Shown here piece by piece: positions 33,788 to 41,925 of a DNA stretch of 42,487 bases (positions are counted from its first letter, which is position 1; each line of letters opens with the position of its first letter). The position numbers and the translations under genes were made by a program. The stretch spans positions 1 through 42,487 of the forward strand of contig DCQT01000010.1 in the NCBI GenBank assembly GCA_002323535.1, read 5' to 3'. Origin of the DNA: Bacteriovoracaceae bacterium UBA1511 (GTDB taxonomy: Bacteria > Bdellovibrionota > Bacteriovoracia > Bacteriovoracales > Bacteriovoracaceae). The notes beneath the pieces were generated by a model. That model made no database searches and was not told the DNA's origin. It saw only the letters and a list, made by a program, of their open reading frames with translations.

Positions 33788-34262
33788 AGTTTCCTCTTCT
33801 ATTTTTTGACCAAGACATCTCATTATGCTCTAGAGAAATTGGTCTTTCTTTGCCAAAAGAGATCGTTGAGATTCTATCAGAGGAGACACCTGATGCTACT
33901 AGATAATCTTTAATTGATTGAGCTCTTTTTTCGCCCAAAGCAAGATTGTATTGAACACTTCCTCTTTCATCGCAGTGACCTTCAACCTGAATTTTGAGAG
34001 ATGGAAACTTCTTTAATACTTCAGCGTTGATATCTAATGTTGAAATAGCATTTGTTCTCAAATTACTCGAGTTAAATGGAAAGTATACAGTTTGAATACC
34101 ACCAGCGTCACCAGTGTCCGAGTCAGCGTTTACAGAAAATTCGTCTAATGAACTCGCTGAGCTTTTTGAACTTGAGGAGCTGGATTTTTTTGATGTTGAT
34201 CCACAGCTTACAAGAAGTGCTGAAAATAAAACTAATAAGATCGATGTTTTGAATAATTGCAT
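33768..34262 (-). CDS. pal: Peptidoglycan-associated lipoprotein Pal
   Basis: A 164-aa outer-membrane lipoprotein (C20 after ALLVS) with a Ser-rich linker and an OmpA-like C-terminal domain. VYFPFNSSNL begins the domain and VEGHCDERGSVQYNLALGEKRAQS is the peptidoglycan-binding signature shared by Pal proteins. Pal ties the outer membrane to the cell wall and normally works with TolQRAB; no tol gene is next to it here. AAGGAG precedes the ATG and a clear promoter lies upstream. It heads the reverse-strand envelope operon. Confidence 0.94.
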   Translation of the reverse strand: MQLFKTSILLVLFSALLVSCGSTSKKSSSSSSKSSASSLDEFSVNADSDTGDAGGIQTVYFPFNSSNLRTNAISTLDINAEVLKKFPSLKIQVEGHCDERGSVQYNLALGEKRAQSIKDYLVASGVSSDRISTISFGKERPISLEHNEMSWSKNRRGNFVIIAK

Positions 34263-34305
34263 ATTGTCTCCTTAATCTTTACCATCTGTTAGAAGAGATG
34301 AGATT

Positions 34306-34334
34306 ATTATCTCTTAATTAAAATTTGCACGCAA
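34306..34334 (-). promoter_or_regulatory. Promoter candidate for pal
   Basis: Reverse strand: TTGCGT (34334-34329), 17-base spacer, GATAAT (34311-34306), 44 bases before the pal ATG. The spacing is ideal and each box matches the consensus at four to five positions. Confidence 0.5.
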
Positions 34335-34344
34335 TACATTTTAA

Positions 34345-37044
34345 ATGAGAGAGAGCACTTTGTTAAAGATAATTTTTTTGACTTTTATAATTTTAATTTC
34401 AAAAAGTATTTCTGCGAATAATGTTGCCCAAGATGATCAACCATATTTCTCGTTTAGAACTGGAAACTACAACTTTATTTTCCCTAGAGAGTATCGAAAT
34501 TACGCGGACAAAGTCATCCAAACTGTTGTTCAGCTTACAGAGCATTATGAAAAAATTTATGATTTCTCATTGGATGAACCAACAGATGTAATTATTGCGA
34601 GTCACTACTCTCAAATTGGTAATGGCTATGCGACTATGTCACCAAACTCTCAGACAGTAATGTACCCTGGAGGGGTATTTTTATTTGATGAATTTGCTAC
34701 GACAAATTGGTTGGCAACTTTGGTCTACCACGAATTATCCCACCTCTATCAGTTAAGTGCTAAGACTTCCATGTTTAGTCGTTTCACTAAGTATGTTTTT
34801 GGAAATAATTGGGTTAATTTCATTCCACTTCCTGTGAATCTCTTTCCATTTTTGACAGTACCTTTTCCCATATTCACATTTCCAAATGTTTTACTGCCGG
34901 ATTTCCTTTTAGAAGGAAACGCTGTTTTTAATGAAAGTAGGTTTGGATACGGAGGAAGGCTATATAGTGGCCATCAAAGAGCGATACTCTACCGGTTGTT
35001 AAATCAGTCACTGATTGATGATGATCGAATTATTAATAATATATTTTCTTTTCCCTTTGGAAGAGAGAAATACATATATGGAGGCTATTTTTTCAGTTGG
35101 TTGGTTTTCACATATGGGCAAGACATGGCCAATCAGTTTTTTAAGTATCATACCCGCCACTACATTAACCCTCTTCGATTATCAACGAGCATGGACTCCT
35201 ATTTCAATGAAGAGATTTCTGAGATTTTTTATGATTCTATGAGAGCACATAGGCTAAATGCAGCTCCTCAGGTTCGAAATACAAGAGGTCGAGTTATTGC
35301 GAGGTCCCTCGTTGCAAACCCAATGAATAGAAATAAAGATGGAATTTTTTTTCTTGTGAATGAGGATCAAACTCACGAAGGTGAAATTGTTGTCCTGACC
35401 AAAGATGGTGATATACGAAAGAGTAGAACTAATCTAAAAAATGGTAAGTTGTTTTTTATTGATAATGACTTTTACTCAGCAGCTCTTGGATTGGTGGATA
35501 GAAATAAAATGCTTCCTGCTTTATGGGGGGAAAATAAACGTTTAAAAAAAGGCTCTGAAAATAAGTATTACTTCGATTATTTTGCTGGTGATTTTTTATG
35601 GGCCGATGGCCAAAAGTCGATGGAGCGCCCTTACATTCAGTTGCTAAATAAAGATATTGGAGAGGTCTTTAGCAGTGCGTTGATTCACCCTAACGGTGAA
35701 GCGGTTTACTTTAAACAGGAGGGTAAAAAAAGAACCCTGATGCGAGGAAAGAAGGAGCTTTTGTCTTACAAAGGTTATTATGGCAAACCTGTAGATATTT
35801 TCCCTACGGGAGGGATTTTATTTGTTGCCCCAACTCAGTTTGGTACTGGCCTATATTTATTTTCTCAGGGTGAGACCATAAAAATTGGTACCAGTGACTT
35901 AGTCGTTGATGCTCGCTGGTTGAAAAATGATGATTTTCTTATCTGCGAGGCGAATGAGAATGGCTATGAGTATAAAATAATTACCGCGAAAAGTTATTAT
36001 CGTCCTCCATATGAGTATGCTTATTTTTTTGAAAAGGATAAATATAGGGATTATATTCCATTTAAAAGTACCTTAGGTAAAACAACTGAAAACTATTTAA
36101 AAAATGATGCTGAATTTGAATACGATTCGCTAGCACAGCTTCGTTTTTCGCGATTCAATTTCTTTTTTAATACTCCTATATATGGTGCTTCAAATATTCT
36201 TGCAGACGCTTACTTTGTCGATCCGTTGGGTTTTAATTCGCTACAAGCCTACGGAGAAACTAATACCGATACGTTCTATAAAAAAGGATTGTTGACCTAC
36301 TGGAATACTAAAAGACTTTGGAACTTTGGCGGAAGTTTAGAGATTGAAAACTTCGGGGAAAGTGATTCTGTTTTAACGAGTTCTGATGTAATTTCATTAA
36401 GTGCTCTAACGAGATACCATATTTTTAGAAAAGATGATTGGGACTTATTTTTTCAAGCAAGACTGGGCTTTTCATATCTAGAAAAAGAATTTTATGACAC
36501 AGAGTTTTTATCCCTTGATCTTAAGAGAAGGTATAGCCGCTCTTTATCTTTTGATCCATTCCTATACCAATCTTTATACCTTGAGGTTGAAAATGACTTT
36601 AGCGGGGTGGTTGTTAACTCTCAGTTCAGTTGGTCTGAGTATTATGAGAGTAATTGGTTCTTTCAATTTGAGTCACTGGCAACGTATTCAAATAGACTTC
36701 TTTTCAATTTTGGTAGGCTAGAGGGAGATAAAGAGAGTATTTTCCCCCGATTTGAGCTTGTAGCAAGTAGTTTAGATGGGGGAAGTAGCTTTAGTAGTGC
36801 AGCAGGGATCAAAAAGGTTTTTAACGTAAATAGTTACAACTTTTTCTTCCCTCTTGCTCTAAGAAGACTTGGTATTAATCCTTTTTTAGGTGTCAATGTA
36901 CAAGACGAGGCGAAATTATATTATGGAGGAGTTTTGGACGCAGAGTTATTAGTCGCTCATCGACTTGTTAATAGAGTAAATATCAACTTTCTCACCGATG
37001 GTTTAGAGCAGTCGATTGGAATTAATTTTGGAAGTAGTTTTTGA
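34345..37044 (+). CDS. Secreted HExxH metallopeptidase with probable C-terminal outer-membrane barrel
   Basis: A 899-aa protein with a signal peptide (hydrophobic 8-23, cleavage near ISA). Residues 35-200 look like a zinc peptidase of the gluzincin type: HELSH (H129, E130, H133) and, 57 residues on, E190 in FLLEGNAVFNES as candidate third ligand. A Pro/Phe/Leu-rich stretch (about 158-188) separates them. The middle (about 300-600) has beta-propeller-like blocks (short 'KDG', 'DARWLKNDDFLICEANENG' strands). The last 300 residues alternate in beta-strand fashion and end in GSSF, like an outer-membrane barrel. It starts divergently from pal, 82 bases away. Not a family I can name; the protease and barrel calls are from motifs. 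A TTG at 34360 is an alternative start. Confidence 0.68.
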   Translation: MRESTLLKIIFLTFIILISKSISANNVAQDDQPYFSFRTGNYNFIFPREYRNYADKVIQTVVQLTEHYEKIYDFSLDEPTDVIIASHYSQIGNGYATMSPNSQTVMYPGGVFLFDEFATTNWLATLVYHELSHLYQLSAKTSMFSRFTKYVFGNNWVNFIPLPVNLFPFLTVPFPIFTFPNVLLPDFLLEGNAVFNESRFGYGGRLYSGHQRAILYRLLNQSLIDDDRIINNIFSFPFGREKYIYGGYFFSWLVFTYGQDMANQFFKYHTRHYINPLRLSTSMDSYFNEEISEIFYDSMRAHRLNAAPQVRNTRGRVIARSLVANPMNRNKDGIFFLVNEDQTHEGEIVVLTKDGDIRKSRTNLKNGKLFFIDNDFYSAALGLVDRNKMLPALWGENKRLKKGSENKYYFDYFAGDFLWADGQKSMERPYIQLLNKDIGEVFSSALIHPNGEAVYFKQEGKKRTLMRGKKELLSYKGYYGKPVDIFPTGGILFVAPTQFGTGLYLFSQGETIKIGTSDLVVDARWLKNDDFLICEANENGYEYKIITAKSYYRPPYEYAYFFEKDKYRDYIPFKSTLGKTTENYLKNDAEFEYDSLAQLRFSRFNFFFNTPIYGASNILADAYFVDPLGFNSLQAYGETNTDTFYKKGLLTYWNTKRLWNFGGSLEIENFGESDSVLTSSDVISLSALTRYHIFRKDDWDLFFQARLGFSYLEKEFYDTEFLSLDLKRRYSRSLSFDPFLYQSLYLEVENDFSGVVVNSQFSWSEYYESNWFFQFESLATYSNRLLFNFGRLEGDKESIFPRFELVASSLDGGSSFSSAAGIKKVFNVNSYNFFFPLALRRLGINPFLGVNVQDEAKLYYGGVLDAELLVAHRLVNRVNINFLTDGLEQSIGINFGSSF

Positions 37045-37579
37045 GATTAATCATTTCAATATTAACTTTTTCAATATAGTCGTCTGGGAAAAGCTCTTTA
37101 ATTTCTGAGTTTGATATTTTTGTTAACGTGAAAAATCGCTGAGCAAGATTAATACATTTGATCGAATCATCTCCATTTTTTTGATGGCATTTATTTTTAC
37201 TATTGATAAATTCAATACATGATCTGAATAAATTTTCTTGCGACATCACATTCGTGATATTTTTTTCTATTTCTACAAGCTTAAAAAAATCTTCTTCACT
37301 TTTTTCCTTCGTGGAGTAAATGTGGGTGATATCCTTACTCATCAATTCTAGCTTTGATAACTCTGAGGAGGTGAAAAAAAATATATTTTTTTTAGAGGTC
37401 TTATTATCTGCTCTTAATTTGAGCTCATACAATTCAATAATAGACCTAGAGCAAAATGTTTTAATTCGATCTTTAATGAAAAAGTAATCTACGACTTCTC
37501 CAACAGCCTTATAGGTTTGGGTGCAACTATAAAGAAGAAATAAAGGTAATAAAATTAACTTATTTCTTATATTTCTCAT
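37022..37579 (-). CDS. Lipoprotein of unknown function
   Basis: A 185-aa lipoprotein with C19 in LLYSCTQ. The mature part is helical, with four further cysteines (in FCSRS, RSCIEF, NKCHQ and IKCINL) and no known domain. It is the last gene of the reverse run that includes the reductase and the FecR-domain protein, overlapping the latter by 20 bases. Its 3' end overlaps the end of the forward metallopeptidase gene by 23 bases, so no terminator separates them. Confidence 0.6.
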   Translation of the reverse strand: MRNIRNKLILLPLFLLYSCTQTYKAVGEVVDYFFIKDRIKTFCSRSIIELYELKLRADNKTSKKNIFFFTSSELSKLELMSKDITHIYSTKEKSEEDFFKLVEIEKNITNVMSQENLFRSCIEFINSKNKCHQKNGDDSIKCINLAQRFFTLTKISNSEIKELFPDDYIEKVNIEMINLKNYFQN

Positions 37580-38387
37580 TTAATTTTTTCAAGCTATCTT
37601 GCCAATTAAGTAATTCTTTTTTGGATTTACTTGATGCGCTCTCGTCAATAGAAATCTCGTCACTACTATCAAAATTAAATTTAGATTGATCCTCTGGTAA
37701 AAATTTTAGGAATGAATTTGCTTCGAGTTCAGGAGAATTAAGCTCCAGTATTTCTTTATCTGAAAGGTCGTTTATTTTTACTTTGAGTTTATTGTTTTTT
37801 GTTTTCTTTGCCCTAACTATTTGATTTGGTTTAATTCTCTGTGAAATGGAAGCCTGCTTTCCATTGATAGTGATAGCGCCAGTAAGCAGTGCAACTTGTT
37901 CAGTCGAGTCACCTGATTTGGAAATATTTTGAGAGGCAAGAAACTCTGTGCCCCTTACACCCATTGCTAGTGAGAGAGTGTTGAATTCAAGATTCCCTCG
38001 CTCAATTTTGTTGTTCACCTTGATACGCATTTTTCCTTTCAGAAGGTCAAAAGCGGCGTTACGGTCTGTTATCGATTCAAACTTATAGTTTCTAAAAGAG
38101 AAGTGAGACTCAGGGCCAATGGAAATAATAGTGTCATCAATAAGTTTTATTTTTACGTAGCTTCTTTTTCCTGTGGTGAGGATGTCTCCCTTTTTCACTC
38201 CAAATTTAAGCCCTATTCTTGTTGAAGAGCTTTCTCCCTTTGATTGCTTAAACACTGAGCCTTGCACATTAATTACGCTTCCTAGGACGTCATATTTGAT
38301 TTTTGATGTCTTAGGGTCAACGCTCATTTTCATTTGTGCTTGTATTTGTGGGGCGATTATTAAAAGAAGCAGCGCCATTAATTTCAT
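37560..38387 (-). CDS. Secreted FecR-domain protein
   Basis: A 275-aa protein with a signal peptide (residues 1-17, IQAQ cleavage). Residues 36-150 form a FecR-like module: VINVQGSVF, FGVKKGDILTTG, VKIKLIDDTIISIGPESHFSF, DLLKGKMRIKV and the MGVRGTEFLAS hallmark. As with the gene at 9271 there is no cytoplasmic anti-sigma tail and no sigma factor beside it. Many periplasmic proteins of this subgroup (FecR domain alone) have no known role. The C-terminal part is Ser/Asp/Glu-rich and ends in a Lys-rich helix. GAGGAA lies before the ATG, three bases after the reductase stop. Confidence 0.78.
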   Translation of the reverse strand: MKLMALLLLIIAPQIQAQMKMSVDPKTSKIKYDVLGSVINVQGSVFKQSKGESSSTRIGLKFGVKKGDILTTGKRSYVKIKLIDDTIISIGPESHFSFRNYKFESITDRNAAFDLLKGKMRIKVNNKIERGNLEFNTLSLAMGVRGTEFLASQNISKSGDSTEQVALLTGAITINGKQASISQRIKPNQIVRAKKTKNNKLKVKINDLSDKEILELNSPELEANSFLKFLPEDQSKFNFDSSDEISIDESASSKSKKELLNWQDSLKKLNEKYKK

Positions 38388-38390
38388 TTT

Positions 38391-39566
38391 TTATTCCTCA
38401 AAATAAATTTCGTGCCTTTTTAAATTCTCCACTAAATTTTCTCCAAAAGCAAAGTAGGGAGTACAAAAACCAGAGGGGTGAGAATCATCATTAATAAAGC
38501 AATCGAGGACGGATAGTATACAATTAACGGTTACTTTGTTTCCGGGGTCACCCAATCCTCTGAGCTTTACTGATACTAGATCATTTCCATCTGATGCCGT
38601 TGAAAATAGTTTAAAGAATCCATTATTAACTGATCTTTCGCTTGGTCCTTGCCCCGCAGATGGGAGAAAAGGCTTCAAGAAAGTTTGCCCACTTTTTTTA
38701 CTAAGAAGAAGGTTAAATGAGTTAAAAAAATGGTTTCCCAAAGAATGAGAAAACCTCCCCAAGCTTTTGCTAATATTCATATGTTCTGAATATTCAAGTT
38801 GATTAAATAAATTATTCTCTTCTAGTTGCTCTAATCCCTGAAAAACAACCTTGCTGTTGATTGACTCCATAAAAAAAGGCACTCCCCAAAGCTTTTGCGC
38901 TTTGAAATATTTTGGCTTTGGGAGGTTTCTCATTTTTGTTTGATTTCCGGACAAGTAATGATCATTTAGGATATCTTTCAAAGATAGTTTTGTACCAAAA
39001 TTCATTGCACTGGCAATCGTTCCACCATTGAAGCCACCTTTCATTTGAAATAAATGCTCGACTTTTTTGGGATCCTTTTGGAATTTATCGCGAAATACTT
39101 TGATTGCTTTTTGGGTCGCAACTTCAGAAGGGATACTGTCAAATCCGCTGAAGGGAATCAGGCAGGCTCCACTATTTTTTGCATTATCTCCATATCGGTC
39201 CATCATTTTTTTTATGAAGTGAAATTCTCCTGTAATATCAAAGTAGTTAACTCCATTTTTTGCGCAATACTCCACTACTTTTTTAGCATAAAGATCAAAA
39301 GGGCCTGCGAAGTTGGCAACCAGATGTGCTTCACGTAGGACTCCACCAATATGAGTCGGATCGAGTGTATCCATAGTTTTTGTGATGTACCTAGGATCAT
39401 TATCTTTTTTAGGAAATATTTGGTTGAGCTTTTGAATATTTCTTGCAGAGAAAATTAAGTTACATTTTTCATAGTATTTTTGGTCTAAGAGGTATTGGCA
39501 AAATCTTCGCCCAACAAAGCCTGTTGAACCAACGATGACAAGATTTTTTTTACTCAATGATGTCAT
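38391..39566 (-). CDS. Saccharopine dehydrogenase-like NAD(P)-binding reductase
   Basis: A 391-aa protein with a Rossmann fold start (NLVIVGSTGFVGRRF at residues 8-22), FSARN, then HLVANFAGPFDLYAKKVVEYCAKNGVNYFDITGE, and GFDSIPSEVA. These are the marks of the saccharopine dehydrogenase-like family (SCCPDH; in mycobacteria the trans-acting enoyl reductase), probably lipid-related oxidoreductases rather than lysine-pathway enzymes. The ATG at 39566 is preferred over a TTG three bases earlier. It overlaps a 43-codon small ORF by 17 bases. Function in this organism is unknown. Confidence 0.8.
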   Translation of the reverse strand: MTSLSKKNLVIVGSTGFVGRRFCQYLLDQKYYEKCNLIFSARNIQKLNQIFPKKDNDPRYITKTMDTLDPTHIGGVLREAHLVANFAGPFDLYAKKVVEYCAKNGVNYFDITGEFHFIKKMMDRYGDNAKNSGACLIPFSGFDSIPSEVATQKAIKVFRDKFQKDPKKVEHLFQMKGGFNGGTIASAMNFGTKLSLKDILNDHYLSGNQTKMRNLPKPKYFKAQKLWGVPFFMESINSKVVFQGLEQLEENNLFNQLEYSEHMNISKSLGRFSHSLGNHFFNSFNLLLSKKSGQTFLKPFLPSAGQGPSERSVNNGFFKLFSTASDGNDLVSVKLRGLGDPGNKVTVNCILSVLDCFINDDSHPSGFCTPYFAFGENLVENLKRHEIYFEE

Positions 39567-39681
39567 CAAGGGACTCTACTTTCTTATCTTCCGAGACTAG
39601 GGCATTGTAGGCTTTTCTTAATATCTCTAAATCTACAGAGCTGTTAAAAAAGTACTCATCAACCCATTTTTTAAAATCCAT
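39550..39681 (-). CDS. 43-aa acidic small protein coupled to the reductase gene
   Basis: A 43-codon frame from the ATG at 39681, with AGGA six bases upstream. The product opens MDFKKWVDEYFFNSSV, then DLEILRKAYNAL, and ends in an acidic tail. It overlaps the start of the reductase gene by 17 bases, so it may be translated first in the operon. Evidence is the good ribosome binding site, the tight overlap and protein-like composition; it is too short for certainty. Confidence 0.5.
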   Translation of the reverse strand: MDFKKWVDEYFFNSSVDLEILRKAYNALVSEDKKVESLDDIIE

Positions 39682-39710
39682 AAACATTCCTTTGTTTATA
39701 TAATCATAAA

Positions 39711-39741
39711 TAAAAAAAGCCTCTCGTAAAGAGAGGCTTTT
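39711..39741 (-). terminator. Rho-independent terminator after the Arg-rich protein gene
   Basis: AAAAGCCTCTC (39715-39725) pairs with GAGAGGCTTTT (39731-39741) over a 5-base loop, with the A run at 39712-39718 giving the T tract on the reverse strand. Confidence 0.85.
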
Positions 39742-39765
39742 AATAAAAGATTTATGAAGCTTTAA

Positions 39766-40599
39766 TTAATTTCTAGGTCTTCTGTTTCTTCTCGAACCAT
39801 TTCTTCTTGAACCTGGGTTTCTATTAGGGTTCCTATTAGGATTTCTATTAATGTTTCTATTTGGATTTCGGTTTGGGTTTCTATTAATATTTCTTCTAGA
39901 ACTTGTCCGTCTCTCTCTTCTGTCTAATCTTCTTTCTCTTCTGTCGAGTCTTCTCTCTCTTCTATCTAGTCTTCTCTCTCGACGAACTCTACTACCTCTA
40001 TCAACTGTAGCTCTTGTGCTTCTGATAACTCTTCTTGGTGGTAGGTTTCGTCTTGGCCCAATTCTTCTTCCGCGATTAAATCTTGGACCTCTTCTTCCTG
40101 GTCTTACTGCGGGAAAATATCTTCTAAATCCAGGAAAGTATCTTCTATAAAAAGGACCCCTTGGAAAGTCATAACCACCGCCAAGCTCGATGATAACTCT
40201 TTCAAGCTCAATAAATGACCTTACGAATGTATCCCATGTAGATTTGACAGGTGCTTGTGGTCTTCTTGCCAAAAGTCTATTGATGATCATTGATAAGTTT
40301 CTAAGTTGCCAATCTGCAGTATAGAAGTTTGCTTGGATGTTGTAACAGCTTGTTTGGTCAAAATCTGTAACTCTAATAAGATTATTAAGAATTCCTCTTA
40401 AACCTTGGATATGGCCTATTGCGCCTCTTGTTCTATTTGAGTAATAAAACCTAACTTCGTCCTCAAGAAATTCTATATTATCTACTGCTAGAGTTGCTCT
40501 GTAGTTAACTTCTGGTGCTTGAGGGCACCACTGATCAAATGCATGTGTTGTGCTTGAAAAAATGATTAAAGATGTAATCATTGTAATTAAAAATTTCAT
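39766..40599 (-). CDS. Secreted Arg/Asn-rich repeat protein
   Basis: A 277-aa protein with a signal peptide (cleavage near THA, residue 20). Residues 25-140 form a small domain with two cysteines (C25, C85), an RRP motif (112-114) and W122 that is matched in the protein at 41417-41827. After a Gly/Tyr/Pro/Arg segment (140-205), the C-terminus is a low-complexity, very basic tail: three copies of RRERRLD plus a partial one (206-231), then NxNR tetrapeptides (237-262). A tail this basic could bind DNA, RNA, LPS or other polyanions; that is inference. AAGGAG lies before the ATG and a terminator follows. Confidence 0.75.
   Translation of the reverse strand: MKFLITMITSLIIFSSTTHAFDQWCPQAPEVNYRATLAVDNIEFLEDEVRFYYSNRTRGAIGHIQGLRGILNNLIRVTDFDQTSCYNIQANFYTADWQLRNLSMIINRLLARRPQAPVKSTWDTFVRSFIELERVIIELGGGYDFPRGPFYRRYFPGFRRYFPAVRPGRRGPRFNRGRRIGPRRNLPPRRVIRSTRATVDRGSRVRRERRLDRRERRLDRRERRLDRRERRTSSRRNINRNPNRNPNRNINRNPNRNPNRNPGSRRNGSRRNRRPRN
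39814..39891 (-). repeat. In-frame 12-base repeats coding NxNR tetrapeptides
   Basis: Six tandem copies plus a partial one of a 12-base unit encode NPNR or NINR (residues 237-262 of the Arg-rich protein). Units vary slightly at synonymous sites. Confidence 0.8.
39907..39984 (-). repeat. In-frame 21-base repeats coding RRERRLD
   Basis: Three full 21-base units and one 15-base partial encode the heptapeptide RRERRLD (residues 206-231). Codons differ between copies (CTA/CTC/TTA for Leu, GAT/GAC for Asp) while the peptide is constant. Confidence 0.8.
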
Positions 40600-40692
40600 A
40601 AATTCTCCTTAAACTCAGTGTCAATGTTTATGAATCTTGAGATACTTATTGTGAAGGGACCCATGAAATAATTTCCCAGATCTAGTTACTGA

Positions 40693-40698
40693 TATAAT
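40693..40698 (+). promoter_or_regulatory. -10 element ahead of the nitroreductase gene
   Basis: A perfect TATAAT at 40693-40698, 27 bases before the ATG. The -35 region about 17 bases upstream is poor, so this is a partial promoter call. Confidence 0.4.
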
Positions 40699-40724
40699 AC
40701 TTTTAAACACTTAGAGGTTTTAAA

Positions 40725-41420
40725 ATGGACTTTTTCGATACTATTAATAAGAGGCGAAGCTCCAGAAAGTTCACAGATAAAAGTGTTCCGGATGAAGTCA
40801 TGAAAAAAAGCTTCGAAGCCGCGATAAAAGCTCCAAATAGTTCAAATCTTCAAACCTGGAGGTTCTGGTGGGTGAGGGACTTAGAAAAAAAGAAAAAGCT
40901 TGTGGAGTTTTGCTTTAACCAATCAGCGGCAAGGGAGGCAAAAGAACTAGTTGTCGTCACAGCTGACCCAGATCTATGGAAAGTCTCAAACCCTGAAATT
41001 ATAAAATACGCAAAAGAAATTAATGCGCCGAGATTGGTGAAATTTTATTATGAAAAATTAATACCGATGACTTATAGGGTCGGTTGGTTTGGAATTTTCA
41101 CTCCTTTTAAAAAGTTAAGTTTTTTTATCACGGGTCTTTTTAGGCCAATAACGAGAAGGCCTGGTTCAATGCGGGATCTTCAAGAAATAGCAATCAAGTC
41201 CGCAGCTCTTGGAGCAGAAAATTTTGTTCTTGCATTAGAAGCCCAAGGGTTTTCTAGCTGCATGATGGAAGGCCATGATGAAACGAGAGTTCTAAAACTA
41301 ATAGGGCTACGTAGCCCTGCAAGAACGGCGATGGTCATAGGCATTGGGGAGCCAAGCGAAAGAGCTCTTTGGGGAGAACAGTTTAGACTTCCGTTAGAGA
41401 AGGTTGTTAAAGAGGTTTAG
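40725..41420 (+). CDS. Nitroreductase family protein
   Basis: A 231-aa flavoprotein-type enzyme. The N-terminus INKRRSSRKFTDKSVPDEVMKKSFEAAIKAPNSSNLQTWRFWWV is the FMN-binding signature (RRSxRxF and APSSxNxQ-W), and the C-terminal GAENFVLALEAQGFSSCMMEG matches the family core. Members reduce nitro compounds, quinones or flavins with NAD(P)H; the physiological substrate is not predictable. It is a single gene, converging on a small secreted-protein gene with overlapping stop codons, and has a TATAAT box upstream. Confidence 0.87.
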   Translation: MDFFDTINKRRSSRKFTDKSVPDEVMKKSFEAAIKAPNSSNLQTWRFWWVRDLEKKKKLVEFCFNQSAAREAKELVVVTADPDLWKVSNPEIIKYAKEINAPRLVKFYYEKLIPMTYRVGWFGIFTPFKKLSFFITGLFRPITRRPGSMRDLQEIAIKSAALGAENFVLALEAQGFSSCMMEGHDETRVLKLIGLRSPARTAMVIGIGEPSERALWGEQFRLPLEKVVKEV

Positions 41421-41827
41421 CTTTTCTCAACGAGTGTTTTAAGTACTAGGTAATTCTCCAGAAGGCTTTCCCATTCTCGTTGATAAATTTCATAGAGCTT
41501 TGGCCTTCTAGATTGAAAACGAGTGATATGGTTTTTTAGAACATGAAAGCTACGTTCCAGTCCAATGAAAGAATTTACCGTCATGGTGCATGGCATGGCG
41601 CCACTTTGGGTTGAAAAAGAAATAAATCTCACGTCCGATTCCGCTCTTACGGTAAATTCGTATAAGTTATATCTCCTTGGAAATTCGGCATTAATGACTT
41701 CAATTAGGTCGGAGAAACTTTTTTCAAGCTTAAGTGATTGCCTGTGAATTTCAACAACATTATAGCAAGCAGCTTTTGTATTGGCAGAAAAGATGAGAAC
41801 GGAAAATAAAATAAAAAAGACTTTCAT
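41417..41827 (-). CDS. Small secreted protein, paralogue of the Arg-rich protein's N-terminal domain
   Basis: A 136-aa protein from the ATG at 41827 (GGAG five bases upstream); the frame is open to 41875, but that start would bury the signal peptide. Signal cleavage is near TKA (residue 19). The mature part is helical, with C21 and C80, RRP at 107-109 and W119. Spacings match the protein at 39766-40599: Cys to Cys 59 against 60 residues, Cys to RRP 27 in both, followed by a Trp. It lacks the basic repeat tail. Function unknown. Confidence 0.7.
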   Translation of the reverse strand: MKVFFILFSVLIFSANTKAACYNVVEIHRQSLKLEKSFSDLIEVINAEFPRRYNLYEFTVRAESDVRFISFSTQSGAMPCTMTVNSFIGLERSFHVLKNHITRFQSRRPKLYEIYQREWESLLENYLVLKTLVEKS

Positions 41828-41880
41828 TAAAGCTCCAAAAATATTTTTTATTTTATGGTGAGATGTTTTTTTCAAAATGA

Positions 41881-41917
41881 AAAGACAGTGAGAGGTTAGA
41901 AATTTAACCTCTCACTG
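41881..41917 (-). terminator. Terminator after the Tyr/His-rich gene
   Basis: A perfect 13-base stem, CAGTGAGAGGTTA (41886-41898) with TAACCTCTCACTG (41905-41917), around a 6-base loop. The T tract on the reverse strand is short and interrupted. Confidence 0.7.
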
Positions 41918-41925
41918 TGCATTTA

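Noticed and set aside
39851..40150. 99-codon forward Leu-rich open frame opposite the Arg-rich gene
   Set aside because: It arises because Arg codons AGA/AGG read as Leu/Ser/Phe codons on the other strand; no start signal.
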